From assembly GCF_963666665.1 (NCBI RefSeq), contig NZ_OY762999.1, forward strand, positions 1,493,501 to 1,557,500: 64,000 nucleotides of DNA. Direction: 5' to 3'. The stretch is from Maridesulfovibrio sp. GTDB taxonomy: Bacteria > Desulfobacterota > Desulfovibrionia > Desulfovibrionales > Desulfovibrionaceae. The notes under the pieces were generated by a model. The model saw only the letters and a program-made list of their open reading frames with translations. It was not told where the DNA came from and did not search any database. Positions 9,416 to 17,212 of this stretch are shown here, one piece after another (the first letter of the stretch is position 1; each line of letters starts with the position of its first letter). The translations under genes were made by a program, and so were the position numbers.

Positions 9416-9796
9416 TTGACTACATTAATACTGGCGGGAATCACCCTGCTGAGCATCATCGGAATATCATTTTATGCAAAAAAGAAAGGCCATAGCGGGC
9501 TAGGAGTTTTCTTTTCACTCTACTGCATAGTTTCAATCATCGTATATGTAGTAACCCTGCCCGAAGGTAAGCCGTTTATGCTTGTCGACATACTCGGACA
9601 GATCGGAGTGCTTGCAACTTCCATCGGTGTGATCATAGCCCACGCCAAGAAAGCCAAGCGACTATTCTACATCCTGCCCGGCCTGATAATTCTGGGAATC
9701 TCACTCTCCCTCCACATAAAGAATGTTGAGCCTCCCCAGAACGTAAACGCAACCAATCAGACGGTCATCATGAAATCAAACCAGACCCAAGAATAA
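9416..9796 (+). CDS. Small membrane protein of unknown function
   Basis: 126 residues starting at a TTG codon with GAGGT five bases upstream. Four hydrophobic stretches (about 3-20, 28-47, 56-77 and 84-101) separated by short basic linkers (AKKKGH, HAKKAKR), then a polar, Asn/Gln-rich tail. This suggests an inner-membrane protein with its C-terminus exposed. I do not recognise a family. A terminator follows immediately. Confidence 0.7.
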   Translation: MTTLILAGITLLSIIGISFYAKKKGHSGLGVFFSLYCIVSIIVYVVTLPEGKPFMLVDILGQIGVLATSIGVIIAHAKKAKRLFYILPGLIILGISLSLHIKNVEPPQNVNATNQTVIMKSNQTQE

Positions 9797-9797
9797 A

Positions 9798-9834
9798 CAA
9801 AGCCCCTGCCTTGAATCGTCAAGACAGGGGCTTT
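9798..9834. terminator. Rho-independent terminator
   Basis: Near-perfect 14-bp stem (AAAGCCCCTG-CTT with AAG-CAGGGGCTTT) and a GAATCGTC loop, starting two bases after the stop at 9796. It is symmetrical enough to serve the converging small gene at 9858-10091. Confidence 0.85.
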
Positions 9835-9857
9835 GAAAATACATCTAACTATCCACT

Positions 9858-10091
9858 CTACTGAATAACCCGCTGCTCAGGGTTCATCTTCTCAATCACA
9901 TCATAAATCATTTCCGCGAATTTACGCAGCCGAGCGGCATACTGCTCATCCTCAGCCTCAGCAGCATCCTGCTCCGCAAGAGTTGCCACTGCCTGTAACT
10001 GAATAGCTCCTTGCGCCATGGTCATATGCCCTGCTTTCATTTCATCAGATATGAATTTAACTTGGTCTGCGTATTTTTTCAGGTGGTTCAT
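9858..10091 (-). CDS. Small helical protein of unknown function
   Basis: 77 residues, charged, Ala-rich and predicted all-helical, with no signal peptide or membrane segment. The stretch DAAEAEDEQYAARLRKFAEMI reads as an amphipathic helix. I do not recognise the family. The codon pattern and clean boundaries (terminator at the 3' side, own upstream region with a G8 tract at 10113-10120) support a real gene. Confidence 0.55.
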   Translation of the reverse strand: MNHLKKYADQVKFISDEMKAGHMTMAQGAIQLQAVATLAEQDAAEAEDEQYAARLRKFAEMIYDVIEKMNPEQRVIQ

Positions 10092-10219
10092 GGGGGTATG
10101 GATACATTAGGTGGGGGGGGATTTGAAGGGGTAAAAAATATATTTTAAAATAATCTTGCGCGCATTTTATATTTATACTTAGTTCGTTTGAACAACTCAC
10201 TAAAACGAGCATAAGTAGC

Positions 10220-11323
10220 ATGAAAACATACATTACATCTCACATTGGAATTATTGTCCTAATCCTGATCTGGAATTCATCAAGGCCGCTCTACAATTTA
10301 TATGAATATTCCGGCACACGTGCAATCTGGGAGAAATTATCTCCACCTCCACCAAAATATATGGACAACTCGCCAAAACCAAGCACTTTTATGTTATGGA
10401 TTATGAGCATTTATTTTGTTCTATTTGGTATAGCATCAAATAGATATGAACAGACAGTGCACTCATATGAATTAAGAGTCTTAAACTTTCAAACGCAAAT
10501 GGCTTCTGAGTACAGAGCAGAAGCTTGTGTCAATTTAGCTCGCCTGCAAAAGATGAGAGTCCCCATAAAACCTATAGTCTATGACTTCTACGATACTATC
10601 AGCTCTTTCTTTGCCGAAGAAGAATATACTGAAGGCCAAAAACTCCTAATTTCAATACTGGAAATGTATAGATTTGACCTTAACAAGGCTAATTTAATAG
10701 GAGCCAATATGTCAGGGGCATATTTATACAAAGCCGATTTAAGACGTGCCAAACTGTACAGGGCGAATCTGACAAAAACAAACTTGAAAAAAGCGAATCT
10801 TAAAAAAGCAGATCTTTCAGGAGCAAAACTTATTAAAGCCAAGCTAACAAACTGCAATCTAACAAAAGCGAAACTCAAAGGTGTAGACTTAACGCAAGCA
10901 AATTTAACAAAAGCCAATATGGAAGGAGCTAATTTCAAAGGAGCTTACCTCCTAAGCGCGGACCTCAAAGAATCCAATCTCCATGACGCATATTTTAAGA
11001 AAGCCAACCTTAAAAAAGTAAACTTCAAAGGGGCAAACTTAATCGGCGCAAACCTAACTGATACAAATCTTACTGGTGCAAATCTTACTAGAGCAAATTT
11101 AAACGATGCGAAGCTATCTGGATCCAATCTAACTGGAGCAATCCTAGTACAAACAAATCTTATGGGAGTTGATCTTACCGAAGTTGATATAACTAAAGCC
11201 AAAACCCTCTACAAAGCAAAACTCCCTATTTCAGCAAAAAAGGCACTAAAAAAAGCATACCCACAGCTATTCGCTCAGCCTCATTGGTATAAATATGCCA
11301 ACACCTCAAAGCACACCAGTTAA
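10220..11323 (+). CDS. Membrane-anchored pentapeptide-repeat protein
   Basis: 367 residues. Two hydrophobic segments (about 5-18 and 58-73) are followed by a helical linker to residue 150. From about 155 to 335 comes a long run of A(N/D)LxxA-type pentapeptide repeats (for example ANLTKANLKKADL, GANLTGANLTRANL), about 35 coils of a right-handed quadrilateral beta helix. The family is a protein-interaction scaffold; some members mimic DNA and shield gyrase, but the very Lys-rich faces here argue against DNA mimicry. Upstream DNA is AT-rich. It is the last intact host gene before the prophage-split gene. Confidence 0.85.
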   Translation: MKTYITSHIGIIVLILIWNSSRPLYNLYEYSGTRAIWEKLSPPPPKYMDNSPKPSTFMLWIMSIYFVLFGIASNRYEQTVHSYELRVLNFQTQMASEYRAEACVNLARLQKMRVPIKPIVYDFYDTISSFFAEEEYTEGQKLLISILEMYRFDLNKANLIGANMSGAYLYKADLRRAKLYRANLTKTNLKKANLKKADLSGAKLIKAKLTNCNLTKAKLKGVDLTQANLTKANMEGANFKGAYLLSADLKESNLHDAYFKKANLKKVNFKGANLIGANLTDTNLTGANLTRANLNDAKLSGSNLTGAILVQTNLMGVDLTEVDITKAKTLYKAKLPISAKKALKKAYPQLFAQPHWYKYANTSKHTS

Positions 11324-11448
11324 ACACTCAACAGAAACCACCCTAAACAGGGTAAGTAAAGGTCAAAAACAGGCGACCTTGTTGCGCATCCAGACACATT
11401 ATGCTGTTATAAAAAGAAAACACATCCTAGCTGATATGGAGTAAACAC

Positions 11449-12085
11449 ATGGACACTAAGGAGCCGACTACACTTGAGGATATCACCGAAGTTATCCGTC
11501 AATTAACAAGTCACTACGGACTTTGGATGGCAGAAAGCGTGCACCAACTTGGATTGGAGGCAGCATTAGACGCGGAGAAAGAGGCCGGTGACAAATTCTT
11601 TAAGATTCTTTCCGGAAAGCTGACTCGGGCACTCGGAATAAGCCCACAATCTGTTTTGGATAGCGCAGATCAAGATACTGTTGAAAAACTAGGGATGGCA
11701 TTGCGATCAGCATGGCTTGCAGCGGACGGAGTTTGGTTTCAAGCCATTGAACATCAAGCAGATATGACCACAGCTAAACGTGTAAATGACACTTGTTGGT
11801 CCAGATTCTCCCCACTAGAAGCAAGACGGGCCAAGGACATATTAGAGTTGCCTAAAAACGGGGGACTGGAAGGCCTTAAGGCTGCTCTTAAGGTGCGTAT
11901 GTATGCTCATCTTAATCGTTGGGAAATTACTGATGAAACAGAAAATTCTTTTGTTTTCCGCATGACAGACTGCCGGGTACAAAGTGCCCGTAAGCGTAAG
12001 GGACTGCCTGATTACCCATGTAAATCCGGTGGAATTACTGAATATACAGGATTCTCCAGAGAAATTGATTCAAGAATAAAATGCG
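11449..12085 (+). pseudogene. Host gene split by the prophage: 5' fragment
   Basis: The first 212 codons of a 237-residue protein, read from ATG 11449. The frame would run on only to a stop at 12090 inside the prophage. Joining base 12085 to base 49756 restores an uninterrupted frame that ends at 49832 with a Cys-rich tail (CECIGCPPDD...WVCSWKF). It looks like the cytosolic DUF6125 / L-2-amino-thiazoline-4-carboxylate hydrolase-like proteins common in sulfate reducers, whose last part has the same CPPD and CxW pattern; that family name is from memory. Loss of the conserved Cys tail probably inactivates it. Confidence 0.85.
12081..12085. repeat. 5-bp target-site duplication, left copy
   Basis: ATGCG directly before the prophage left end, matched by ATGCG at 49751-49755. 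Five bases is the duplication size made by Mu-type transposition. Confidence 0.88.
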
Positions 12086-12263
12086 TATAGGGGGACAGAG
12101 AAGATGAGAATTTAATAAAGACGGGGATCGTATAGGACAAATGTAGGACGAATGTAGGTATTCTGCGGGTTTTCGTGTGGGACGAAATAAAATTTTAGGG
12201 CATTTGGTCAAAATGAGAATTTTGGCTGAATGCCTTTGTTTTGGACATTCAAATTGAGAAATA
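12086..12263. repeat. Prophage left end: transposase-site repeats
   Basis: Several related sites in a 180-base stretch without genes: TATAGGGGGACA (12086), TATAGGACAAATG (12131), TGTAGGACGAATG (12142), TGTGGGACGAAAT (12176), TGAGAATTTTGG (12214) and TTTTGGACATTC (12239). The shared core is about TRTRGGACRAAT. Inverted relatives occur at the right end. Arrays of this kind are the transposase-binding sites of Mu-like ends. From 12264 to 12474 I see only small hairpins (for example CCGTCC/GGACGG at 12300-12317). Confidence 0.75.
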
Positions 12264-12424
12264 CTTTTGCCCTGGGTCTGGGGTCAAATTGCGGTTTTAC
12301 CGTCCACGGGCGGACGGCAGTTGATTGTCCTGGGCTGCGTCCACTTTAGTTATTTAAGTTGTAAAATCGTCACAATGAGCACTCACATAAGGCGTTGACC
12401 AACCCATTGTTATTCTTATAAATG

Positions 12425-12458
12425 AGTGGGCAAAAATAAAACTTTACCTTTGCCCACT
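12425..12458 (-). terminator. Hairpin downstream of the repressor gene
   Basis: Perfect 10-bp stem AGTGGGCAAA/TTTGCCCACT, 17 bases past the repressor stop. The T-run is on the plus side of the stem (TTTTCC), so as a leftward terminator it is only moderate. Confidence 0.5.
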
Positions 12459-12474
12459 TTTCCTTTCGTTAAAT

Positions 12475-13254
12475 TTACCCTGCCTTTCGATGGGCTTCAT
12501 TGGGCGTTTCTTGGTCCGGTGCGGCCCTGGCCTTCATTCGTTCCAGCTCTACTCTCAGGTCTCCGTTCTCGCGCATAAGCTCCCGGCTTTCTTTATTCAA
12601 AGCACGATTCTCTTCGCGTTCTTTCACCAGCTCTGCTTCAAGCTGCTCGCACCGTTGGCGGTACCCATCTTCTTGAGGAGTTGCGGCGAATTTCTGCCGA
12701 GGACCTTCCCCAGTAAGTAGCCATTCTAATGAAACAAAAAGAACGTCAGCAATCATTGTGATGGCTGAAATATCCTCTGATACAGATGGAGACTCCAGCT
12801 CTTTTACCTTTGCCACAGGCACTCTTGCAGTTGCGGCTAGGCTTTCCTGCGTCCATCCCTTTTGTATACGAAGAAATTCAAGTCTTTCATGTGGATATAT
12901 GAAAGCTCGGCTTAAAGGGTCAAGCTCATAATTTGAGCGTGTCATTTCGGAGATATCGCTTAAAATCTCAGGCTTTTCACTCTGTGGTCGACCAATGCCC
13001 ATAAGAAGCCAATCCAGAGACACCTCAAATATCTTTGCGAGTTCAATTGCATTTTTTCCCTTAGGATAATTGCCTTTCTCGTAAGACTGGATTGTGTTTC
13101 CACTTACACCAACTTTTGTTGCCAAGGACTCCTGTGACAAACCAAGTTTTTCACGACACAGCTGAACCCTTGAACCAAAAGAAGTTGGGTTCAAAGTATC
13201 TTCTTCTAACTTTGAACTCAACTTTGAAGTTTTATTGTCACTATTTTTATCCAC
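12475..13254 (-). CDS. Prophage repressor with two HTH domains and a coiled coil
   Basis: 259 residues. Two successive XRE-type helix-turn-helix domains: about residues 27-95 (LCREKLGLSQESLATKVGVS...WLLMGIG) and about 117-185 (LRIQKGWTQESLAATARVP...WLLTGEG). Each ends in the same VSLxWLL(M/T)GxG helix, pointing to an internal duplication. Residues 195-245 form an acidic/basic coiled coil (EQLEAELVKEREENRALNK and on). No peptidase domain, so induction is not by LexA-like self-cleavage. It is transcribed away from the early operon across the operator region, as Mu c is. It probably binds the CAAG-N4-CTTG sites. Confidence 0.85.
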   Translation of the reverse strand: MDKNSDNKTSKLSSKLEEDTLNPTSFGSRVQLCREKLGLSQESLATKVGVSGNTIQSYEKGNYPKGKNAIELAKIFEVSLDWLLMGIGRPQSEKPEILSDISEMTRSNYELDPLSRAFIYPHERLEFLRIQKGWTQESLAATARVPVAKVKELESPSVSEDISAITMIADVLFVSLEWLLTGEGPRQKFAATPQEDGYRQRCEQLEAELVKEREENRALNKESRELMRENGDLRVELERMKARAAPDQETPNEAHRKAG

Positions 13255-13291
13255 TTAACACTCTAAAATAATTGTTAAAGATATTAATAAT

Positions 13292-13373
13292 GACGACTCG
13301 TTTTCTAAAAGCAAACTTTGAACAAGTTTTCTTGTTGACTACACCAAGAAAACTTGCTTATTTAAGAGTCGTC
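13292..13373 (+). promoter_or_regulatory. Prophage early promoter and operator region
   Basis: Two copies of CAAG-N4-CTTG (13323-13334 and 13345-13356), themselves inverted copies of each other, lie 22 bp centre to centre, two helical turns. TTGACT at 13335-13340 sits between them as a -35 box; TATTTA at 13359-13364 is a plausible -10, so the second site is in the spacer and a bound repressor would block polymerase. An outer inverted pair GACGACTC/GAGTCGTC (13292-13299, 13366-13373) brackets the region. It lies 1.2 kb from the left end, like the Mu operator/enhancer. Confidence 0.7.
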
Positions 13374-13480
13374 GGCGGCAAATAAATCAGCAATTTGTAA
13401 CCTACTGATTAGCACCCGCCTACACCAACGGTCAACGAAACAGTTTAGACGGTAAATTGGAGCTAACGGGACGGTAAAAA

Positions 13481-13936
13481 GTGCAGCAGCTTACACTTTT
13501 TCATGACGATAATCAGGAAATTGAATTTCAGAGACTGGCCGCGAATCTGGCCAGCCTGATGCCAATGGTCCGTTCAAGCATGAATAGAGTTGCCGAAGCC
13601 CATCCCCTGTCTCGCGATCTCATTGCCGACCGTATGACTGATATTTCCCGATCTTCCGGCGTTAAGTTGAGCCGCGGGAACGCCAAGAGCGTCAAGACGG
13701 CCACACTCAATAAGTGGCTTGCCCCGGAAGATCGGGATCATCCCCCCAGCCTTCAAGCTGTAATCGCATTCGTCATGGCAACCGGAGATAACAGCCCGTT
13801 GATGCCCCTGTTGAGTGCGCTCGGCCTTGAAGTCATGACCGACCAGGACAAGAAGCTAAGGGATTACGGCCAGGCCGTGATCGAAGCCAAGAAATCACAG
13901 AAAGAGAAAAAGAAATTGGAGGCGGGTCTTATATGA
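13481..13936 (+). CDS. Early prophage protein, probable DNA-binding regulator
   Basis: 151 residues from a GTG start (13481), the first gene after the early promoter. Charged, largely helical, with MTDISRSSGVKLSR and the Lys-rich tail KKSQKEKKKLEAG. Similar proteins occur at this position in Mu-like phages of proteobacteria; I do not recall an established function. Its stop overlaps the next start by four bases (ATGA), so the two are translationally coupled. Confidence 0.7.
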   Translation: MQQLTLFHDDNQEIEFQRLAANLASLMPMVRSSMNRVAEAHPLSRDLIADRMTDISRSSGVKLSRGNAKSVKTATLNKWLAPEDRDHPPSLQAVIAFVMATGDNSPLMPLLSALGLEVMTDQDKKLRDYGQAVIEAKKSQKEKKKLEAGLI

Positions 13937-14193
13937 GCGCAGCAGCAGTAAATCCTCATGCCGGAGTAAAAAACGGCAGAAAGCGTCGTCCTTATCTGAT
14001 CATGGAATGGATGGATGCAAAGGGCCTTGAGCAGAAAGACATCGCTGATGAAGCTGGGATCAAAGCCCAGTCTATCGTTAGCAGGACCATTCGTGGCGGC
14101 GCGAATAATCGTAAGGTTCTGACCGCACTCAAAGAACTGGGCTGTCCTGAAAGGTATCTGGGGCTGCCTGCAGATATGCAAGGAGATCAGTAA
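13933..14193 (+). CDS. Small HTH protein, Ner-like position
   Basis: 86 residues with one helix-turn-helix: GLEQKDIADEAGIKAQSIVSRTIRGGANN (about 31-59), the layout of a lambda-repressor-like fold. In Mu, the ner product at this place turns down early transcription; this gene has the same location and size class but the sequence similarity is only structural, so Ner-like is an inference from position. Confidence 0.65.
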   Translation: MSAAAVNPHAGVKNGRKRRPYLIMEWMDAKGLEQKDIADEAGIKAQSIVSRTIRGGANNRKVLTALKELGCPERYLGLPADMQGDQ

Positions 14194-14195
14194 TT

Positions 14196-14531
14196 ATGGA
14201 ATCCGAAGTACAAATTTCAATTACCTGCAAAGGTCTGTGGTCTCCTAAGACTACAGGTGACGAAAAGAATCTTGTGACTGAAATTAAAGAACTTTTGTCT
14301 GAGTTGTTGTGTCTGGAAAAGGTCGAGTTCAAGGAAGAGCATGGAGAGACTGCAGAGCCTAGTGAGGTGGAAATAGCAGAAGAAGTCCGTGCCCTCCTTG
14401 AGGATAAGCACGGACTTAATCTGACAGAGGCCGCTTCTATTTCAACTAAGGCGATAAATGCAATGGGAAATATTAATTGGGTCGCTACTGTTCATCTGTC
14501 TCCCGCAGTTGTTTGTTTAGAAGATCAGTAA
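14196..14531 (+). CDS. Early prophage protein of unknown function
   Basis: 111 acidic residues, no membrane segment. The middle is Glu-rich (KVEFKEEHGETAEPSEVEIAEEVRALLEDKHG). ATG two bases after the preceding stop, in the same rightward series. Its last 47 bases overlap a leftward gene. No family recognised. Confidence 0.6.
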   Translation: MESEVQISITCKGLWSPKTTGDEKNLVTEIKELLSELLCLEKVEFKEEHGETAEPSEVEIAEEVRALLEDKHGLNLTEAASISTKAINAMGNINWVATVHLSPAVVCLEDQ

Positions 14532-14910
14532 ATTCAGCAATAGAGTCTGCGTGGTCCGGCTCTGCAATAGTGTACCGCTGAGAATACAAGGAAGCATATA
14601 CATGTTGATGATTATTAAACCTTGTAATGTCGGCCTGAACACAATCAGGACACAATATGTATTCTTGTGGTTTTCTATCAATAAATGAAGAGGTGAATAT
14701 CCATCCCGCTCCGAGGAGCTTTCTAACAACTAAAGCATCGGAAGCATCATCTTCGTACTTAATGGCTTTTAGTTCTTTTTTTGCAATAGAGAAACGCTCA
14801 ACCTTACCACAGCGGATACAGAAAAAATCCCGCTGCATGAGCACCATACCAAAAGGAGAATATTCCCATGTCCCATCAAAATCATAATCAGAAACCTGTT
14901 TCTTTGACAC
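14485..14910 (-). CDS. Leftward Cys-pair protein inside the early region
   Basis: 141 residues from a GTG at 14910, with GGAGGG about eight bases upstream. Two Cys pairs, FFCIRCGKVERF (about 30-41) and ILCPDCVQAD (about 85-94), make a zinc-ribbon-like arrangement around a small domain. It is read against all its neighbours and overlaps the ends of both flanking rightward genes (47 bases with 14196-14531, 43 with 14868-15047). The Cys pairs and non-shadow composition argue for a real gene, perhaps a cargo gene expressed in the lysogen. Function unknown. Confidence 0.55.
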   Translation of the reverse strand: MSKKQVSDYDFDGTWEYSPFGMVLMQRDFFCIRCGKVERFSIAKKELKAIKYEDDASDALVVRKLLGAGWIFTSSFIDRKPQEYILCPDCVQADITRFNNHQHVYASLYSQRYTIAEPDHADSIAEFTDLLNKQLRETDEQ

Positions 14911-15047
14911 CTGCCAGCCCTCCAGAAGTTATTGCCGAACTGCGGGTCGGGCTAAAAAAAGACCGTCTGCGCAGGGCGTTAAAAGAAATAAGAGAAGCTG
15001 ATCCGGCTTTGCTTGCCGAGATCCAGAAAGAAGAAGCCTCTAATTAG
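14868..15047 (+). CDS. Small early protein upstream of the transposase
   Basis: 59 residues; AAGGAG lies about nine bases before the ATG. Charged and helical, with LRVGLKKDRLRRALKEIREA as an amphipathic basic helix. It continues the rightward early operon between 14531 and the transposase, whose start lies 36 bases after its stop. Its 5' end overlaps the leftward gene by 43 bases. No known family. Confidence 0.55.
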   Translation: MSHQNHNQKPVSLTPASPPEVIAELRVGLKKDRLRRALKEIREADPALLAEIQKEEASN

Positions 15048-15082
15048 CAGAAGAATCAAACCTCAACAAGCGACAGAACATC

Positions 15083-17212
15083 ATGTGTAAGTATTACTCC
15101 ACCGCAAAAATAGCACAAAACATAGGCTTAACAGTTAAAGGCTTATTACTTCGTGCTGACCGTGAGAACTGGACAGCCCGGCCTCGTAAGGGCAAAGGCG
15201 GCGGTAACGAGTATGCTTTTGACACATTACCGCAGGACGTACAGACCGCGATCCTGAAGGCGGAAGCAACGGAACTGGAAAAACAGAACCTGCCCGTAAC
15301 AATTCAGGCCGAGACCCCGGAAGCTGTTGTGCCTGACTGGTCTTATGACCTCGGCATGGCTCGTTACAGGCTGGTGCTTGAATGGCGCGACTACGTTTCC
15401 AAAAACAAAGGCAAGATGAAGAAGTCCGAAATGCTGGTCGCATTCATCAACGCCTTTAACACCGGTCTGCTTCTGCCTAAAGAAGGCGAAATATTAGGTC
15501 AGGTCTCAGATAAGAGCCTGTACCGCTGGGACAAGAAGCTTAAAGATGCTGGTAATGATTACAAAATCCTTTGCGACAAGCGCGGGGCTTGGTCCAAAGG
15601 CGGCAAGAAGGGGTTAGGCCAGATCAGCCCGGAAGCTGAACAGGCCTTCCTCGGCTGCTGGCTTCTGCCCTCACAGCCTTCAATGATGTTGGCCTGGAAG
15701 AGCATGAAAATTGTGCTGGAACGTCAACAGCAGACTTGCCCAGGCTATAAACAGGTCACCCGTTTCGCAAAGCGTTTCAAGGGTCAATTCCCTGATCTTG
15801 TTATCCTGAAACGTGAGGGAGAAAAGGCCCTCAAAGACAAGCATGCCCCGTACATCACCCGTGATCCTTCACTGCTTAAAGAAGCTGGACAGGTGCTGTT
15901 CTGCGACGGTCATACCCTTAACATTCAGTGCATTCACCCTGTTACCGGTCTTCCGTTCCGGCCTACACTTATCCTCTGGTTCGACTGGTATTCCCGTATG
16001 CCCGTAGGCTGGGAAATCATGCCCTCGGAAGACACGGTAGCTATTTCCTCAGCCTTAAAGATGTCTGTTAAGAATCTCGGTAAGTACCCGATCACCGTTT
16101 ATCTCGATAACGGTAAGGCTTTCAAATCAAAATATTTCCAAGAGACTAACCCCGATCTTGGCGAACTGGACGGCCTGTATTCCCGACTTGGCATTAATGT
16201 TCAATTCAGCCGCCCCTATGAAGCCCGAACTAAGATCGTGGAACGGTTTTTTCGCACCTTCAATGACCAATGCGCCCGGTTGCTGCCTTCCTACATAGGG
16301 GAAAACGTTGCTTCCAAGCCAGCATGGATGAAGCGGAACGAGAATTATCACTCCAAGAATCACAACGACTGGAAGCCAACGCTGACAGAGATGTCCCACA
16401 TATTCAGCCTGTATGTGAACTGGTACAGCACACAGTACCAGGACGATTTGAACGGCACCCCTTGGGAGCGGTTCGAGCCGGGACAGGGACCGGGCGTTGA
16501 TGTTGCCGAGCTGGAGCGTCATTTCATGTGGCGCAAGCGGTTTGAGAAGGCGGACAGATGCGGTTTTACAATCTCAAAAATCCGTTTCGAATCATACGAA
16601 GGCCTCTACCGCTGGGGTAATCCTTTCTACGTCATGTACTCCTGGAGCGACCTCTCCACCGTCTACCTTTACGATGAAGAGAATCGCCCGCTGGGTACTG
16701 CAACCCCTGTTGAAGCACATCACCCGCTTGCAAAATTACACGGCACTGAACTGGATCAGCTCAAAGTCAAAGACGCTATCAAAAAACAGAACGCCCTCAA
16801 GGCTGACACCATGAGGCTTGCCAAAGAAATGGACGTTTCCCTTGATGAATCCGGCCTTAACTCCCTGCCTTGGATGGGACAGCAAAAACAGCCTCTTACC
16901 ATCGTTTCCAAGAAGAAAGAGGCCCCGAAGAAAGCGATCGCGCCGGAAGAGAAAGAGCGTTTGGAGGCTTTACAGGCCAAGATCAAGACCCTGCCCACTG
17001 CTACCGATCCGCGCCCTGACTTCTTTGAATCCGAACTGGACAAGTACGAATGGTGTTTCAATCAAGCCGTTGCCAAGGGCCACCAAATTTCACCCGCTGA
17101 CCTTGAATTCATGCGGGAATACGAGAACTCGGATGAGTATGTGAACAATACAGGAGCACGATTTGAACAACTTAAACAGCTTTACACCAAAGCCCATGCG
17201 GAGAGCGTATGA
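15083..17212 (+). CDS. A: Mu-type DDE transposase (MuA-like)
   Basis: 709 residues. N-terminal HTH end-binding part (YYSTAKIAQNIGLTVKGLLLRADRENW, 4-30), retroviral-integrase-type core with Asp275 (LFCDGHT), Asp342 (VYLDNGKAF) and Glu387 (KIVERFF) as the DDE triad, Mu-type beta-barrel to about 570, and a Lys-rich C-terminal tail that in MuA contacts MuB and ClpX. MuA has its triad at 269, 336 and 392, so spacing is well kept. It cuts and joins the prophage ends to target DNA during replicative transposition. The stop overlaps the next start by four bases (ATGA). Confidence 0.95.
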   Translation: MCKYYSTAKIAQNIGLTVKGLLLRADRENWTARPRKGKGGGNEYAFDTLPQDVQTAILKAEATELEKQNLPVTIQAETPEAVVPDWSYDLGMARYRLVLEWRDYVSKNKGKMKKSEMLVAFINAFNTGLLLPKEGEILGQVSDKSLYRWDKKLKDAGNDYKILCDKRGAWSKGGKKGLGQISPEAEQAFLGCWLLPSQPSMMLAWKSMKIVLERQQQTCPGYKQVTRFAKRFKGQFPDLVILKREGEKALKDKHAPYITRDPSLLKEAGQVLFCDGHTLNIQCIHPVTGLPFRPTLILWFDWYSRMPVGWEIMPSEDTVAISSALKMSVKNLGKYPITVYLDNGKAFKSKYFQETNPDLGELDGLYSRLGINVQFSRPYEARTKIVERFFRTFNDQCARLLPSYIGENVASKPAWMKRNENYHSKNHNDWKPTLTEMSHIFSLYVNWYSTQYQDDLNGTPWERFEPGQGPGVDVAELERHFMWRKRFEKADRCGFTISKIRFESYEGLYRWGNPFYVMYSWSDLSTVYLYDEENRPLGTATPVEAHHPLAKLHGTELDQLKVKDAIKKQNALKADTMRLAKEMDVSLDESGLNSLPWMGQQKQPLTIVSKKKEAPKKAIAPEEKERLEALQAKIKTLPTATDPRPDFFESELDKYEWCFNQAVAKGHQISPADLEFMREYENSDEYVNNTGARFEQLKQLYTKAHAESV

